From Favolaschia claudopus (Eukaryota; Basidiomycota; Agaricomycetes; Agaricales; Mycenaceae), in the NCBI GenBank assembly GCA_037176885.1, contig JAWWNJ010000008.1, positions 806,001-870,000 of the forward strand: a DNA stretch of 64,000 nucleotides. The letters are read 5' to 3'. Position numbers and translations under genes: made by a program. Of this stretch, positions 1 through 12,458 are shown in pieces. Every line of letters begins with the position of its first letter. Within the stretch, counting starts at the first letter, position 1. The notes beneath the pieces are model-generated. The model did not search any database. It worked only from the letters and a program-made list of their open reading frames with translations, and was not told the origin of the DNA.

Positions 1-984
1 ACAAAGCGAACCGGAAAGAACACTTTCGTATCCTTTTCTTCAGCGTCCTCAGAACGTATTTCTGCGTACCATCAGCCAAGAGAGAAGCATAAACATAAAG
101 AAGTGACTCGCCCTTGACGAGCGGAGCCTTGTCGCGGTCCTCCTCTGAGAGGTGCCTTCGCCACGCGCGATAGAAAATGATGTAGTTGCCGAACCATGGC
201 TTAGGCGGAATGGGACTTGGAGCGTATTGGAGATAGCCAGGATTCAGAGCCTCAGCAAGGTCAATGAAGCAGTCTGAGGGGATGCAGTAGCCGCTGTATA
301 AGGCGTATCGTGGTGCTTGCATGTGGAAAGCAAGCAAAAAGCAAGTCGAATGTTGATAACACAGCCTTTGATACGTAACTACCCAGAGCAAAACAATATT
401 GTTGTCAGCCTGAACTAAACCTAACGAAAAGTCTGTTAAATTCATCACACGGCCAGAAGGAAGACGAACATAATAGAACGGATTAGTCTCCTTGATGCAT
501 TCAAAGTGCAAGCGGCTCATGTCGACCGTGAACTGAGTCTTCCTCGTGCGTTCGATGAGATCTAAAAACTGGTCTCTCTTGATCCTGTCGGTGTCATTCT
601 CTTTGCAAAGGGCCGGATCTTGCATTTGGGCACTGACATCCGAGGCGACGTCAACATAGCGAAGCGGAAAGAACACTTTCGTATCCTCTTCTTCCCCAGT
701 GTCCTCAGAGCGTATCTCTGCGTACCATCAGCTATAAGAGAGAAGCTTGAAAAAAATTCAAGTGACTCGCCCTTTACGAGCGGAGCATTGTCGCGGTCCT
801 CCTCTGGGAGGTGCCTTCGCCACGCGTCATAGAAAACAAGGTAGTGGCCGAACCATGGTTTGGGCGGAATGGGACTTGGAGCGTATTGGAGATAGCCAGG
901 ATTCAGAGCCTCAGCAAGGTCAATGAAGTAGTCCGAGGGGATGCAGTAACCGCTGTATAACGCGTATCGTGGAGCTTGTTGCAT
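1..984 (-). CDS. Unknown tandemly repeated protein, partial
   Basis: I do not recognise this family. Two copies of about 662 bp lie head to tail on the minus strand, with ATGs at 984 and 322. Both begin with QAPRYALYSGYCIPSD and both have an intron at the same place (718-770 and 62-111). These introns start GCGAGT instead of GT and end GCAG, with a GCTGAT branch-like site. Splicing restores a frame reading LVKEIRSEDT then VFFPLRYVDVASD. After splicing the repeat period is 609 nt, exactly 203 codons, and no stop separates the copies in this frame. It could therefore be one protein with repeated domains. Alternatively it is two genes, because the stretch before each ATG is also pyrimidine-rich like a 5' leader. 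The second copy runs off the left edge. Intracellular location and function are unknown. Confidence 0.5.
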
Positions 985-1137
985 GGTAAAAGTTGGGTAA
1001 AAGAGTGTTGTTTCGTTTGTTGATGTGAAAAGAAGAGAAAATTTACAGCATGTGACAATTTCCCACGCCATTAAGGTGCCTGCGAAGCACTTATTCAAGA
1101 AAATCCTTAAACAACAATCGCAGCATGTAAAGGAAAT

Positions 1138-3569
1138 TCAAAACGCCGCTCCACGGCCCGCAGCCTTCCTTGGATCAGACGCAGCGGTAATCGTCCCGTT
1201 TTTGGCCCGCGCAACAACTATCGATAGTAGATATATCGAGTCATTGGCAATCAACAATCCGGAGGAACCAAAAAGAAGAGGAGGATCGCACCATGAGACG
1301 TAGAACCAGTCAAGCCTTGTGTAGTCATGTTATACCCCAACCCAGCGAGATATGCGACGGTGGTATTGGAGAAGGCGGGTACGCCCAGCGCGGGATCGCC
1401 CGTCTGCACCACAAAACATCAAGTAAATGAATGCAACCAGACCGTGAAGTTACATCGAACAGAAAACGAAGAACGCACCTCGTAAAACGTCTGCCCGCTC
1501 AACTGATCATGCCACCGCGCCTGGTGCGTACACTCCGCGGGACTCATCCCCTGATCAATATAATGATGCAGCTCCTGCATCGTCGCAGTGATGATTCTGC
1601 TCCCGCCTGCAGAGCCCGTGGCAATGGTGACTTCGCCTGTGAGGAGGTCTTCGGCGATAGAGCTGGAGATAGAGGATTGCGGGCGCTTAAAGGGGCGAAT
1701 GAAGTTGATAGGGGAGGGGAGGAAACCGAAGGCGTTTGTTTGGCCGGGGGTCTGATTAGGTTGATTAGGTGTTGGGATAGAAGGGGGAGAGAAGCGTACA
1801 GAGAAATCGTCCATCTCGTCGTTAAGAATGATACCATCCGTAGTCATCACCTGCGAACCCCAGAACAAGTTGACCTACACATCTCCCTTTTTCAGCACAA
1901 CATCCCCTCCTCACAGATTAAATAAATACTGGCCGTCGTAGTCAGTGAAACAGCCATCCCACTCCCATCAATAACTGCCATATGACTCGTCCCATGGTCT
2001 TCGAGAGGGGTGTACTTGGTCGGGTCGTAATACCCAAGCGGAAAAGTCTGGTTGTCTTTGATCTGGCTGCGAACGTTGTCGACTGCCTTGGGGGTGAGGT
2101 AGAATTTTTCGAGGTCTGTGACGTTGGAGGTGAATGCTGGGTCACCGTCTGCGGAGCGTCAGTTCATGTAAGTGGAGAGGATGGGGATACAGCAAGAAGA
2201 AAAATACGTACACTGCGTGCGTTGCCCATAAGCAAACCGCGTGGCTTCAATGAGCCTATGGGTCGAGAGATTGATCTCCGGATCGGACTGCTTGAAGTTC
2301 GCGGGGTATCCTTCAAAGACTTTGAGTGCGGAGAGCACGACAGCGCCGCTTGAGGGTGCGACGGTGGAGAAGATGCGGCTGTTGCGATAGGCTGGCGAAG
2401 TCTAGCGCATGTACTTGAAAATAAGTACAGTTTACTTACTGATGTTGACGGGTTCACGGATGATCGCGGTATAGTTCGCTAGGTCGTGCGTGGTGAGGAT
2501 ACCCCCGCGCGTGTAGGCTGCTTCCGCGGTATTGACGGCGATGCGGCCGTTGTAGAACACGTCTGCCCCGTGCTCCGCTATCCTGGAATATATGCCGTAG
2601 AATTGACATTTGCTCGAAGGATCGATCAGACATTGATGTGTTACTTACAGTTCCAGCGTTTTCGCGTACCGCTGGAAGATAGAAGAGGTGAGATAGCGAC
2701 GAGAATCTCAGACGCGAGTTTCTACCTTGCGATAAGCAGTGTCACCTTGGCGAAGAAGAGTCCCGTTGGGAGCGTACACCTCAGCCCACAATGGGTCATT
2801 TGGTATCCACGATTTCCCTGTGCGTCCAGTCAACGTTGGTCGACTTAACTAACAGACGAAGATCGACAACTCGCCTGAATCAATGGCAGCGGCCAGATCA
2901 ACGTTGACGGTGAACCCATGTCTTGCTAATTTGATAGCGGGTTGAAACAGCGCTTTCCAGGGAAGTCGGCCGTGGCGTTTGTGCAGTTTCTCCCAACCGC
3001 GCAGCTCACCGGGGACACCAATGGCAAGGCCACCAATCGTAGAGAGCGTTTGAGGCGTAGTTGAGTTGGTCACGTACATCGTCTCGTTTCCTGCTGCTGG
3101 CACTGTTACGGTATTTGAACACCTCGACACGGATCCATGAGCGCGTAACAGCTTACTAGTCTCGCGGAAATCGATCTAGCACCAATATTCCGCCACAATG
3201 ATAATTAGCCACGGGAAAAAAAAAACAAAATTGCACTTGATAGGCTCAACGCACCATTTCGTACGCGTGTTTTTTACTCGAGGTCGGATACCGCACGAGC
3301 ATGAACCCGCCACCACCAATACCCGAATGATATGCGGCAACTACGCCCACACAGAGCCCACTCGCCAGAATCGCGTCTGCAGCGTTCCCTCCGGCCTTCA
3401 TCGTGTCGACTCCGATGGTGCTACATTCAGCAACCTCGGTCGCGACCGCGCCATGCTTTCCCGATAACGGCGGTGCAGCTGGGGGCTTTGGAAAGCTTCC
3501 GAGGACTCCAGTGAAAGTGAGAGAAGCGACGACGACGGTAATGGCGCCGCAGGGCGTTGGGACGCGCAT
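1138..3569 (-). CDS. Gamma-glutamyltransferase (glutathione hydrolase)
   Basis: Cleaves the gamma-glutamyl bond of glutathione and transfers it to water or an amino acid acceptor; such enzymes are secreted or face the outside or vacuole lumen. The start at 3569 gives a hydrophobic signal peptide ([20 protein letters not shown]). Then come the family blocks [15 protein letters not shown], [83 protein letters not shown] and a C-terminus [15 protein letters not shown] ending at 1138. The Thr of HGTSHM (codon 1988-1990) is the expected autocatalytic nucleophile that splits large and small subunits. At least seven short introns interrupt it. The intron at 2818-2874 begins GCGAGT (GC-AG type), and its phase restores [12 protein letters not shown]. 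All expected motifs are present, so I see no sign of inactivation. Confidence 0.93.
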
Positions 3570-4157
3570 TTTTCAGACTCCTTCGACTCCAATCGACGTG
3601 GGAGAGAGAGAAATGATTCAAATCGAAGAGTCTCCATCAGCAATTGATTGAAAAGGTGAATGCGGTAGACTGATAAGAGATAAGATTATGCATTGAAATC
3701 AAAGCGCCAGGAGAAGGGAAAGTTGAACGCAAGTTATGCTGCGTAGGATGGCCTTGTGGGCGGAGTAAAGTCTCAAGGAACCAAGTGCGAGAGAAAAGCG
3801 CAAGAGCAAAGAAAAATTCCCGCCCAAATCGGAAATCCTGCCGACTTCGAGTCGGCCGAGAACATGCCCGAACCTCCGTCATCCGAACTTTCTTGGGTCC
3901 AAATTATCACGTATACCTTTCCTTTTGTTGTCTTCCAAGCGCTCTGTATTGCTACATTACCTTGTTTTGTTCCATGGCAATTTTATATCCAATTTATACA
4001 AGTATAGCCTGACCGTTGTTTAGTCTGAGACTGTTCAATTGCAAGTTGGTTGTTCTGCATTATCCTCCTCCTGTGAACAAAAACAAGCTTTCTGTGAAAT
4101 ACTCTGCAGACAGATTGTGATAATTACATTTTACTGCGCGAGGCATGCATCTGCAGT
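3570..4157. other. Intergenic, GGT promoter / MFS 3' side
   Basis: No coding signal was found here. It contains the upstream region of the gamma-glutamyltransferase gene and the 3' flank of the first transporter gene. Short open frames exist on both strands but have no splice or family support. Confidence 0.5.
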
Positions 4158-6594
4158 CTACAATGCCGCCAGCCCTCGGGACTCAAATGGCAGCAGGAGC
4201 GCAATGACCCCAGCCACAATGAATAGCGCTCCAGCTATGAAAATCGGGACAGAGGTCGTCAAATCAGCGTATAGAGCTATGATCGGGGCCTATGTTACAA
4301 GGCACTTTCACTCAGTCTCCATAATTTCAGTCAGAGCGGCAACTCACCATGACCCCAAAGATCCGATTCGCAGTTGCACAAAGCGCATTGCCAGTCCCTC
4401 GATCTTTCGTTGGAAAGAGTTCGGGGCTGAGGGCATAGAGAACGCCGTACATAGTGGCGGAGGTGAAGGTGAATGCGCAGTTCCATGCGAGGAGGGCATT
4501 AGAGGAGCGGGAGGTGGTGGAAAGGAGGATGAAGACGCCAGTGAGGGCTGGGGTGCGGTAAAGGTAAGTGATGGTGTACCGAGGTATATATAACACAGGT
4601 TGGAAAAGTCGAGAGACGTACCTGTAGATAAGAATAATGTGCCTTTTCGACCGAAGTGGGGTAATTCGACTAGATAGCCTGCAATGAGGGAACCGGGGAC
4701 GCCGGTTACACTGATAATGACGGTCTGTCATGCATTGAGTGTTATGAGACGAATAGCAAGGGAGGAAGAATCTTCGACGCACATTGCGATAAGTGATATA
4801 CGTCGAGCCATCACCGAACGTCGCGCCTCTTGTATCCAGACTGAGTCATTAATGTTATTGCAAATACAATACGGTTCAGTTGAACATTGAACTTACTAGT
4901 ATGTCACGAAAGCACCATATCTGCGAATGAGAATAAATACCAGGGCACGCAATAGTAGTTCGCGCATGAAAATAGTACATACAGAGGGAACGCCAGCCCA
5001 ACGATCCCTGCGATAAAGCAAAAAATCAACTTGAATTCTGAAGCATTAATGAATGGTCAAAAAACGAACCCCAGATGAGAATGAGTAAGCCCGTAGAATA
5101 TGCTAATTTGCGGGTGGCAAACAGCGGGCGGACATGGTCTCCGTCGAACACTGAAAGATTTTGCCGGACAGCAGCAGATATCATATTGACATTTTTCTGC
5201 TCTCCTTCAACTTTATCTTGAGCCTTGAGGTCCTCGACACTCAAGTCACTTGTTGTTTTATTGTATGCCGCGACTTTGTGCACGATCGCAACGGCTTCGT
5301 CGTCTTTTCCAATGCCCTAGTTTGCAAAGAAACGAATTTTGGAGATGAATATAATTGGATGAGAGCAAGAGGCAAACTAACCATGAGGTATTTTGGACTT
5401 TCATACAGGTCAAAGACGAAGAATCGAATGGCCCAGAAGACAAGCATGAGCCCGCCCATTGCGTATAGAAAGTAACGCCATCCTTGATTGGAGGAGCGCG
5501 AACACTCGGGTGGTGTGCACGAATAATTCCCGATGAGAGGCCAGGCAACCTGAGACGGTGAGTCAGCTTCTTATCGTTCGTTCAGAATGGACCACTCTAT
5601 CTGACCAGGCTTCCCAGAATCTGTCCGAAGGCCCACCTGAATTGATTTTAGCTCATGGGAAATTGATTCAGCAGGACTCTGGCTTACCAGACCGAAAGGA
5701 CAGTTAAGAGATATTGATGCGAGGCCGGGACGAACTCTATGTATTGAAAAACAATGAGTCGATGCTGAGAATAAAATCGGGATGTTTGCGGACCGATGAA
5801 GATTGTGGAGTCCACAGGAAAGTTTCCACCGACACCGACGGACAATACCGCCATCAAAGCGCACAAAGTAACATAATCTGCGGCAACGTCGAACTTCCGT
5901 GCTCATGAGACATGATATTACTTACCTGGTGATCCCCCAGCAGCGACGCCAAAGACCCCAGTAATGAGCATCGTCAGATTGAATGCCCATCTGGTTCGTG
6001 TGATTCAGCGGCAAAGCGAATATGGTGTCAAAGAACACGATTACTTGCGACCCCATATATCCGCGCTAACACTGCGAAGAAATCATTTCAATAGGGAGAT
6101 TTTGAGAGCTGGATTTGTTCACCCCCAGAAAGCAGCGCCGACAAAGAGGCCGATATTTTGGCCTAATTTCAAGAAGGAGGCTTGAGTTTGGAATTCGTTG
6201 ATAACGGGCACTACAATAAGCCCAGCCACGACCTGAAGACAGGATTTGCCTGGGCGAATCATTGAAGACGAAATACGCATACAAGCCAGAGATTGTCCCT
6301 TTCAAAGCGGCTTCAGTGCATCATATCATAAGATCAGCATATGGGAAACAGCTCACGCAAGCCAGCCAAAACCAATGACAACGAATAGGCCCCACTTCAG
6401 TGAACAAGGTCAGGGTAAGATACCAAAAAAGCAATACAATTGACCTGATATCGTCCCATGCCCACATCTTGTAGTGCGTTATTCAGGATACGAGCTTTTC
6501 CTTGATAGATAGGATCGATAGCATGGTCCATCGTCTCTATATGCGTGTCGACAGAGTCCTGAGGCCCTTTTTCAATCTTTTCAGCCTCCGCCAT
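4158..6594 (-). CDS. MFS transporter, SVOP/sugar-porter-like (copy 1)
   Basis: Membrane porter of the major facilitator superfamily; the substrate cannot be told from sequence. The cytoplasmic N-terminus ends ALQDVGMGRYQ just before helix 1. Family blocks follow: FLKLGQNIG-type segment, SADIWGRK (the D-x-x-G-R-K/R loop motif between helices 2 and 3), VGVGGNFPVDS, GWRYFLYAMGGLMLVFWAIRFFVF, ESPKYLM, DHVRPLFATRKLAYSTGLL, MYGVLYALSPELFPTKDRGTGNAL and a tail PFESRGLAAL. The central loop carries an acidic linker. About a dozen short introns divide it. It is one of three close paralogues in this window, all on the minus strand. Two of them carry a shared CACGTG-containing element upstream. Confidence 0.88.
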
Positions 6595-6962
6595 GATAGC
6601 ACCTCGTATAAATAGAGAGATGGTGGTGGGGACAAGGAGAAAGAGAGTGAAATGGTCAAGGACGGGTCAAAGGTTGTCAGCAAGTTCTCAGCCGAGTGCT
6701 TCCACAGATGATCTGTGATCCAGGAAGTTCTCGACTCTTTCTCAAAACTAAAAGCAAGCTCAAAGTCAGTCCAGCGGCAATTCTGCAAAAACCTTCACGC
6801 ATCGGAGTATGAAGCCCTTTCTTCTGAGCTACTAATCCCGGAGTATCAGGGTGAAGCGGGTAAGTAGTCATATACTCAGTGGAAAACAAGAAGCTCATGA
6901 TCATGGCGGAAGAAAAACACAAGAGAACTCGGGTTCCGGGTCAAATTCCGCGGGTTCCGGCG

Positions 6963-7018
6963 AACGCGATCACGTGGTGCGTCCCCGGACTCAAGTCACT
7001 CAACGACGCGATCACGTA
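6963..7018 (-). promoter_or_regulatory. Candidate upstream element ACGCGATCACGTG
   Basis: AACGCGATCACGTG at 6963-6976 is about 370 bp upstream of the first MFS start, with a near copy ACGCGATCACGTA at 7006-7018. The same 14 bases in the same orientation lie upstream of the third MFS gene at 18283-18296. CACGTG is the classic bHLH-type (E-box) core; binding here is inference. Confidence 0.4.
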
Positions 7019-7143
7019 GATCGATTTCTCGCAACCCAATGGCGAAAATCTACCTAAGGAAGTAAATTTCCTTTTTTGTCAATGTGTATGAATGCACACC
7101 GCCCATACAAGCGAATATCCCCAAACACACGATGACCCACCAC

Positions 7144-9616
7144 CTACAACGCAGCCCTTCCACGCGACTCAAACGGAAGCAACATCGTAATCAACCCAGC
7201 CACAATGAACAGCGCCCCAGAAATAAAGATCGGGACAGAGCTCGTAAGGTCGGCGTATAACGCGACAATCGGTGCCTACAAGTATCTCAGTATCTCGAGT
7301 AAATCGATTTTGATTTCGACGGAGACGCACCATGATGCCAAAAATCCGATTCGCAGTAGCGACAAGCGCATTGCCCGTACCGCGATCCTTCGTTGGGAAG
7401 AGCTCAGGGCTGAGCGCGTAAAGGACGCCGTACATGACGTTCGAGGTGAAAGTGTAGGCGCAGTTCCATCCCAGAAGCGCATCGGAGGTGCGAGAGGTAG
7501 TGGAGAGGAGGATGAAGAGGCCGGTGAGGGCTGTGTGACGAAAACATCAGACGATGAAGGAGTGAAACTGAATATATGCGGGGGAGAGGTACCTGTTGAG
7601 ATGGCTAGAGTACCTTTACGGCCGAGGAGGGGTAGTTCGACGAGGTAGCCAGCGACGAGAGCGCCGGGGACACCGGTAACGCTCAGGATGACGGTCTGTA
7701 CGAGATTAACTTAGTGGGACAGATAGAAGGCTCTCCACGCACATTACGGTAAGTGATATAAGTCGAACCGTCGCCGAAGTCTGCGCCTCTTGTGGAAAGA
7801 CTGACAGACACTTGAATCGGTAGAATACAAACAAACCCAGTTGACTCACTAGTACGTCACGAAGGAGTTGTATCTAGATAAAACGCCCCGTTAACGCCAG
7901 AGAACTCGTAAGCACATCGAACATAATAACGCACAAAGGAAACGCAAGCCCAATGATCGCTTTGGCCCATCAATGAATGAGCAAAACTCTAGCAGGTTGA
8001 GAGCACAATAATAACACTCACCCCATAGCACAATCAACAAACTCGTCGAATACGCCAACTTCCTCGTCGCAAACAACGGCCTCACATGGTCCCCACCGAA
8101 CACCGACAACTTCCTCTGCACTACGGCAGAAACCTTGTTCACGTTGACCTGTTGCTGCCGCTCTCCGTCTGCGCCATCTTGAGCCTTATCTGCGGCGCGG
8201 AGATCCTCGATACTCAACTCGCTCGTCTTGCCGTTGTATGCGGCGACTTTGTGCACGACGGCGACGGCTTCTTCGTCTTTTCCGGTGCCCTAGAGTTCGG
8301 TTGATACGTGGGTGAGGAGAGGGATATAGAATGGGATGGGAACGAACCATCAAGTACTTCGGGCTCTCATACAGCGTGAAGACGAAGAATCGGATTCCCC
8401 AGAAGAAGATCATGAGCCCGCCCATTGCGTAGAGGAAGTAGCGCCATCCTTGATTCGAGGCGCGGGGGCATGATGGAGGGGTACAGGAGTAGTTGCCGAT
8501 GAGTGGCCAGGCGACCTGTGTAGATTTTCAAGTTACTTGTTGATGATTAAATGGAGTTGTAGCGTAGCGTACCAGACTTCCCAAGAGCTGACCGAAGGCC
8601 CACCTAATCGGCTCACATTTATATATTTGGGTAGATAGATAAATAGACGCTCACCAGATCGACAGGACGGTCAAAAGGTATTGGTGTGATGCAGGGACAA
8701 ATTCTTTGATTTGTTCAATTAGTGTGCAGGCTGAAAAGGATGGTCCAGAATGAGATGCATACCGAGGAAGATGGAGGAATCGACAGGCAAGTTTCCGCCA
8801 ACCCCGACTGACCACACCGCCGCCAAAGAGCACAAGGCAATATAATCTGCGACAATGGAAATCAACCCCAACGAGGAAAAGAGCCGCAGATGTTCAACGC
8901 ACTCGGAGATCCAGCAGCAGAGATACCGAACACGCCAGTGATAAGCATAGTTAAGTTGAAAGATAGTCTGAGCGGGAAGGCGGGTGAGCGGTGTTAACGA
9001 ACACGAGGCCACGACGGGTACACGTACTTGCGACCCCATACGTCCGCGCCGACACTGCGGATGTGGAGGAAGTCGATTTGAGTTCACTAATGGCGGAATT
9101 TAAGTGAAGAAAAGGCGTACCCCCAGAACGCAGCGCCGACAAGGAGGCCGATGTTTTGGCCTAATTTGAGGAAAGGGCCTTGGGAGCCGGCGAATTCGTT
9201 CAGGACGGGGACGAGGATGAGGCCGGTCACGATCTGGAAAGAGTTGGGATGAGAGTGGAGAATCGTAAACGAATTTAACACACCGGCCATAGATTATCTC
9301 TTTCTTGGAAGTTAGCAGACAAAACGAGGCAATACAAAACAATCAGAGAATGCGCACGCAAGCCAACCAAAGCCGGTCACCATGAACAAACCCCACTGCA
9401 AGGGATAGATCTGAGAGAGTAGGGAATGAAGAGATGAAAGAAACGAACCTGATAACGACCCATTCCGATATCCTGCAGCGCCTCATTCAAAATCCGAGCT
9501 TTTGCCTGGTATATGGGGTCCACAGCGTCGTCTATCGTCTCTACATGGACCTGAATAGAGTCTTGAGATGATTTGTCGAGGTCTTTGCCCTTGGCTGCGG
9601 TGTCCTGTCCTGACAT
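7144..9616 (-). CDS. MFS transporter, SVOP/sugar-porter-like (copy 2)
   Basis: Paralogue of the 4158-6594 gene with the same order of blocks. These are ALQDIGMGRYQ, a LKLGQNIGLLVGAAFWGYA helix, GADVWGRK, LAAVWSVGVGGNLPVDSS, FVPASHQYLLTVLSIW, GGLMIFFWGIRFFVFTLYES, DHVRPLFATRKLAYSTSLL, a SPELFPTKDRGTGNAL block and terminal PFESRGRAAL. The start at 9616 (MSGQDTAAKGK) is supported by the matching N-termini of the other copies. It is higher in G+C than copy 1 and looks intact. It lies directly upstream of the copy 1 promoter region, in tandem, so copies 1 and 2 probably arose by local duplication. Twelve membrane helices are expected; the substrate is unknown. Confidence 0.88.
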
Positions 9617-10280
9617 GGTGGAAGGGAGAAAAGGCGGGAAAGTGAAACGACAGGAAGGCCAACATAATGCCGCCAAGGAAGCATGCGGGTCAAGACATCT
9701 ACGCATGTAGTCGATACACAACCGAGGATTGCGCCATTGGAGCTTAGACTGGCATCATCTGAATGGATTCCGAGATGAAACGACAAGCTATTTGAAGGGA
9801 CTCCATCCAGAGGAAAGTACGCCGCCGCGCGGCATTGCTGACTCTGAGAGTCAATGCTTGCCATGAAGTTCAAAGAAATTCTTTCTGCGAGAGGGAGTTT
9901 GAGGTGGATGCTAGGTGTTGACGGAGAAGAGCGGCGACCAAGGCGGCGACGTCGCGATCGAGGGTTCGAAAAAATCCAAGCGACAGATCTAAATGATGGA
10001 GATTTTATCACGGGGAAATCGAGTCTGCCGAGCATTCGGCTGTCGGCTATCTCCCGTCGGCACTTCGGCCTCTCGAGAGTCGATCAACCTGACTCTTGAC
10101 CTCATCCAGCTAATCCGGCGACGGAACCAGTGATAACCCAGGCCTTGTCCAACACCGCGAGGATGTACTCGTATGGCTCAAACACTCTGGATCCACACAA
10201 ACATGGCAAAAGACGCAACGGTGCAGTCAATTTTTACAGCGTTTTGATTTCAGCATTAAAGGCTCACTCTAAAGCATGTC
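9617..10280. other. Intergenic, divergent promoter region
   Basis: Lies between the divergently transcribed MFS copy 2 and the F-box gene. No conserved open frame or copy of the ACGCGATCACGTG element was seen. Confidence 0.5.
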
Positions 10281-11584
10281 ATGGTGTTTCTCCACACAGA
10301 TTCTTCTTCGATATCCTTTCGCGATGTGCGCGATGCCATTCTTGAACTGCAAGATGGTGACCCACAGAATGGACCACGTCTGCCCTGGGAACTACAGTTT
10401 TTAATCGTTGAGGCCGCTCGATATGATAATGCGGCACTCAAAAACTTCTCATTGGTTGCCAAAGCCTGGATGCGCATTTCGCGAAAGATGCTATTCAGCA
10501 CCGTCTCTTTCTGCCCAAGCCGCAGAGGCTGGTATTCCCCCGAAGATCTCGCAAATAAAGTCACTACTTTTGCTGATCACCGCTGCACCGTCTTCCCCTA
10601 TATTCGAACACTCTATGTCGTTTGGGATTCTCCTTACCACCGAAGTCACGCCGACACCAAGTCTGCTGCATGGATGAAAGGCTTTCTGGCATTGATGCCA
10701 AAATTGCAAGCACTCACGTCGATCAAAATAAAGAATCTCGCGCCGCAGGACTTGGATGCCCTTATTCGCGCCACTCCGGTGCGGATACGACAAGCTATCC
10801 GAGTTTTGGATATCTTCCCTCCTCAAAAGACTACATTGTCCGCCATGGCGGCTTTCATCTCCAACTTCTCCGCCCTGACGACTCTTATCTGCAGAGATCG
10901 CGAATTGCGCGAGACGTTGAATGAAGTGGCGGTACCTCCCCCAAAAAGCGTGGACAAGGTGATCATCGTAAAATCGAGCCTCCTCTCTTCCCAAATCCTG
11001 CGATGGTTCACCGACCTGCATCCCGGCGACATCGAATCGGTCTCTTACCACCGTGACTTATGGACGGGCCGGGCGCACGGAAGGGAGTCTTTGACGCGAT
11101 TCATGGATCGCTTTGGCCCGTCTTTGTTGCACACTCAGATTTCTGTTGATGGTGACGGTGCGTATTCCTGCATAGTTACCGCAGTAGACTCATCACCTTC
11201 CCAGATTTGCCACCATACCTGGCGGGCCTCAGACGGTTGAAAGCAATCAACCTGACCGTCGACTTTTGGCATCTCACAGTGGAAACAGTTGCTGTAGCGG
11301 TTGCACAATTGCCATCAACTTTCCGGCTCGAACAGTTGACTTTGGACCTCCACAATTTCCATGCGTTGGCTCGAGAGAGCACAATGGCTCATTGGAGTCA
11401 GCTTGATCGCTCACTCATGACGGCGGATTCGCTTTCAAACCTTTTGCATTTAATAGTCGTGATTCATGACTATACCGCGGATCCCACCAGGCAGCTCATC
11501 CGAGAGTTCCGTCAACAGTTTCTTCCCCTTTGTGCCAAGAATCGCCCTCTCGAAATTGAATACGAGATTATTTCTAGAATCTAG
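10281..11584 (+). CDS. F-box-like protein
   Basis: Probable substrate receptor of an SCF ubiquitin ligase. An F-box-like segment lies near the N-terminus (LPWELQFLIVEAARYDNAALKNFSLVAKAWM, split here only for description, about residues 32-62). It is followed by R-K-M-L-F and then a leucine-rich helical body typical of fungal F-box/LRR proteins. The start at 10281 is the first ATG in frame. One intron begins GTGCGT at about 11158 and ends CCCAG just before LPPYLAGLRRL; the splice gives GDD at the junction. The stop is at 11584. The pattern FLALMPKLQAL...RVLDI is shared with the broken F-box gene at 31541-32907, so the two belong to one family. The target protein is unknown. Confidence 0.75.
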
Positions 11585-11851
11585 ACTAGTGATGAGGTTC
11601 GTTTGTTTCGCGACTAATTTCCGTGGCTGAAAAGAAACAGTTTTGGGAACACGTTGCAGATACAAGTTCTTAGCTGGCGGTCCTTGTCGCAAGACACACG
11701 GGGATATTGTTGGCACGTACTGTAACTCGTATTTCAGGCAGAACATGGATTGTCTACATATGACTGGCTCTGCTGCTTCTTGAAACAGTACAATAAATCC
11801 GAAATGACGGTTCTAGACAAACCCGCCGTTGCTTTGGTACATGCCTCAAGA

Positions 11852-12458
11852 TCAGTTCTCGATCAACAATGGCGCATTCTCATTGTCGTCGTCGTCGTCT
11901 CCTGCATTTTCGTCGTGGCCGGTGGGAACGGCATCCCGATTCTTTGGACGACGGCGGAAACCCAGCCACGCTCCAACAGCCACTGCGCCTGCTCCAAGTA
12001 GTTGTAATGCGACTGGTGCGACTGCGATCCCTCCGGCAGCAGCAGCCTGTGCCCAGGCGAAAGCAGATCCAGCGGCTACGTTGCCAATGCCGGCGTGGAT
12101 TATCGCGGCGAGAGAGCCTGGAGCGCATTTCAAACTTTTCAATATACTCATGTGGGTGAGTCATCGTTTTTGGGGGCTGCTCACCGGCGGCGACGCCCCC
12201 GGCGCCAAATCCAATGAGGTTGAGAACGGCGACTAGGAGAGCGGGTACGATGACCGCGAGGCCGGCGCCTAGCAGGGCGATGCCTGCTGCGCGGAGGGCG
12301 TTGGGATGGTCACGTAGGAGTTGGAGGAGGGCGGTTCTGGCGGCGGCGATACCGCGAGAAGCGATAAGGTCGAGGGCGGCGGCTCGGGCTGCGATGGGAT
12401 GGGCTTGAAGCCACCGTCTGAGGGTATCTGACTGGTTGGAGGGGCCGACTGCAGACAT
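11852..12458 (-). CDS. Ifi-6-16 (ISG12/IFI27-like) family protein
   Basis: Small hydrophobic protein of 179 residues in two exons, 12185-12458 and 11852-12117; the intron runs GTGAGC to CTCCAG and the joined frame is exact. The central part is a glycine/alanine-rich double membrane segment: AAGIALLGAGLAVIVPALLV, LNLIGFGAGGVAAGSLAAII, HAGIGNVAAGSAFAWAQ and AAAAGGIAVAPVALQLLGAG. This order matches the Ifi-6-16 domain of animal interferon-inducible proteins, which also occurs in many fungi. Members sit in mitochondrial or ER membranes and some promote cell death; the fungal role is not established. The C-terminus is acidic (DDDDDNENAPLLIEN). Confidence 0.85.

Noticed and set aside
1419..1925. 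Plus-strand frames across the transferase gene
   Set aside because: The minus strand encodes conserved gamma-glutamyltransferase blocks through this stretch.
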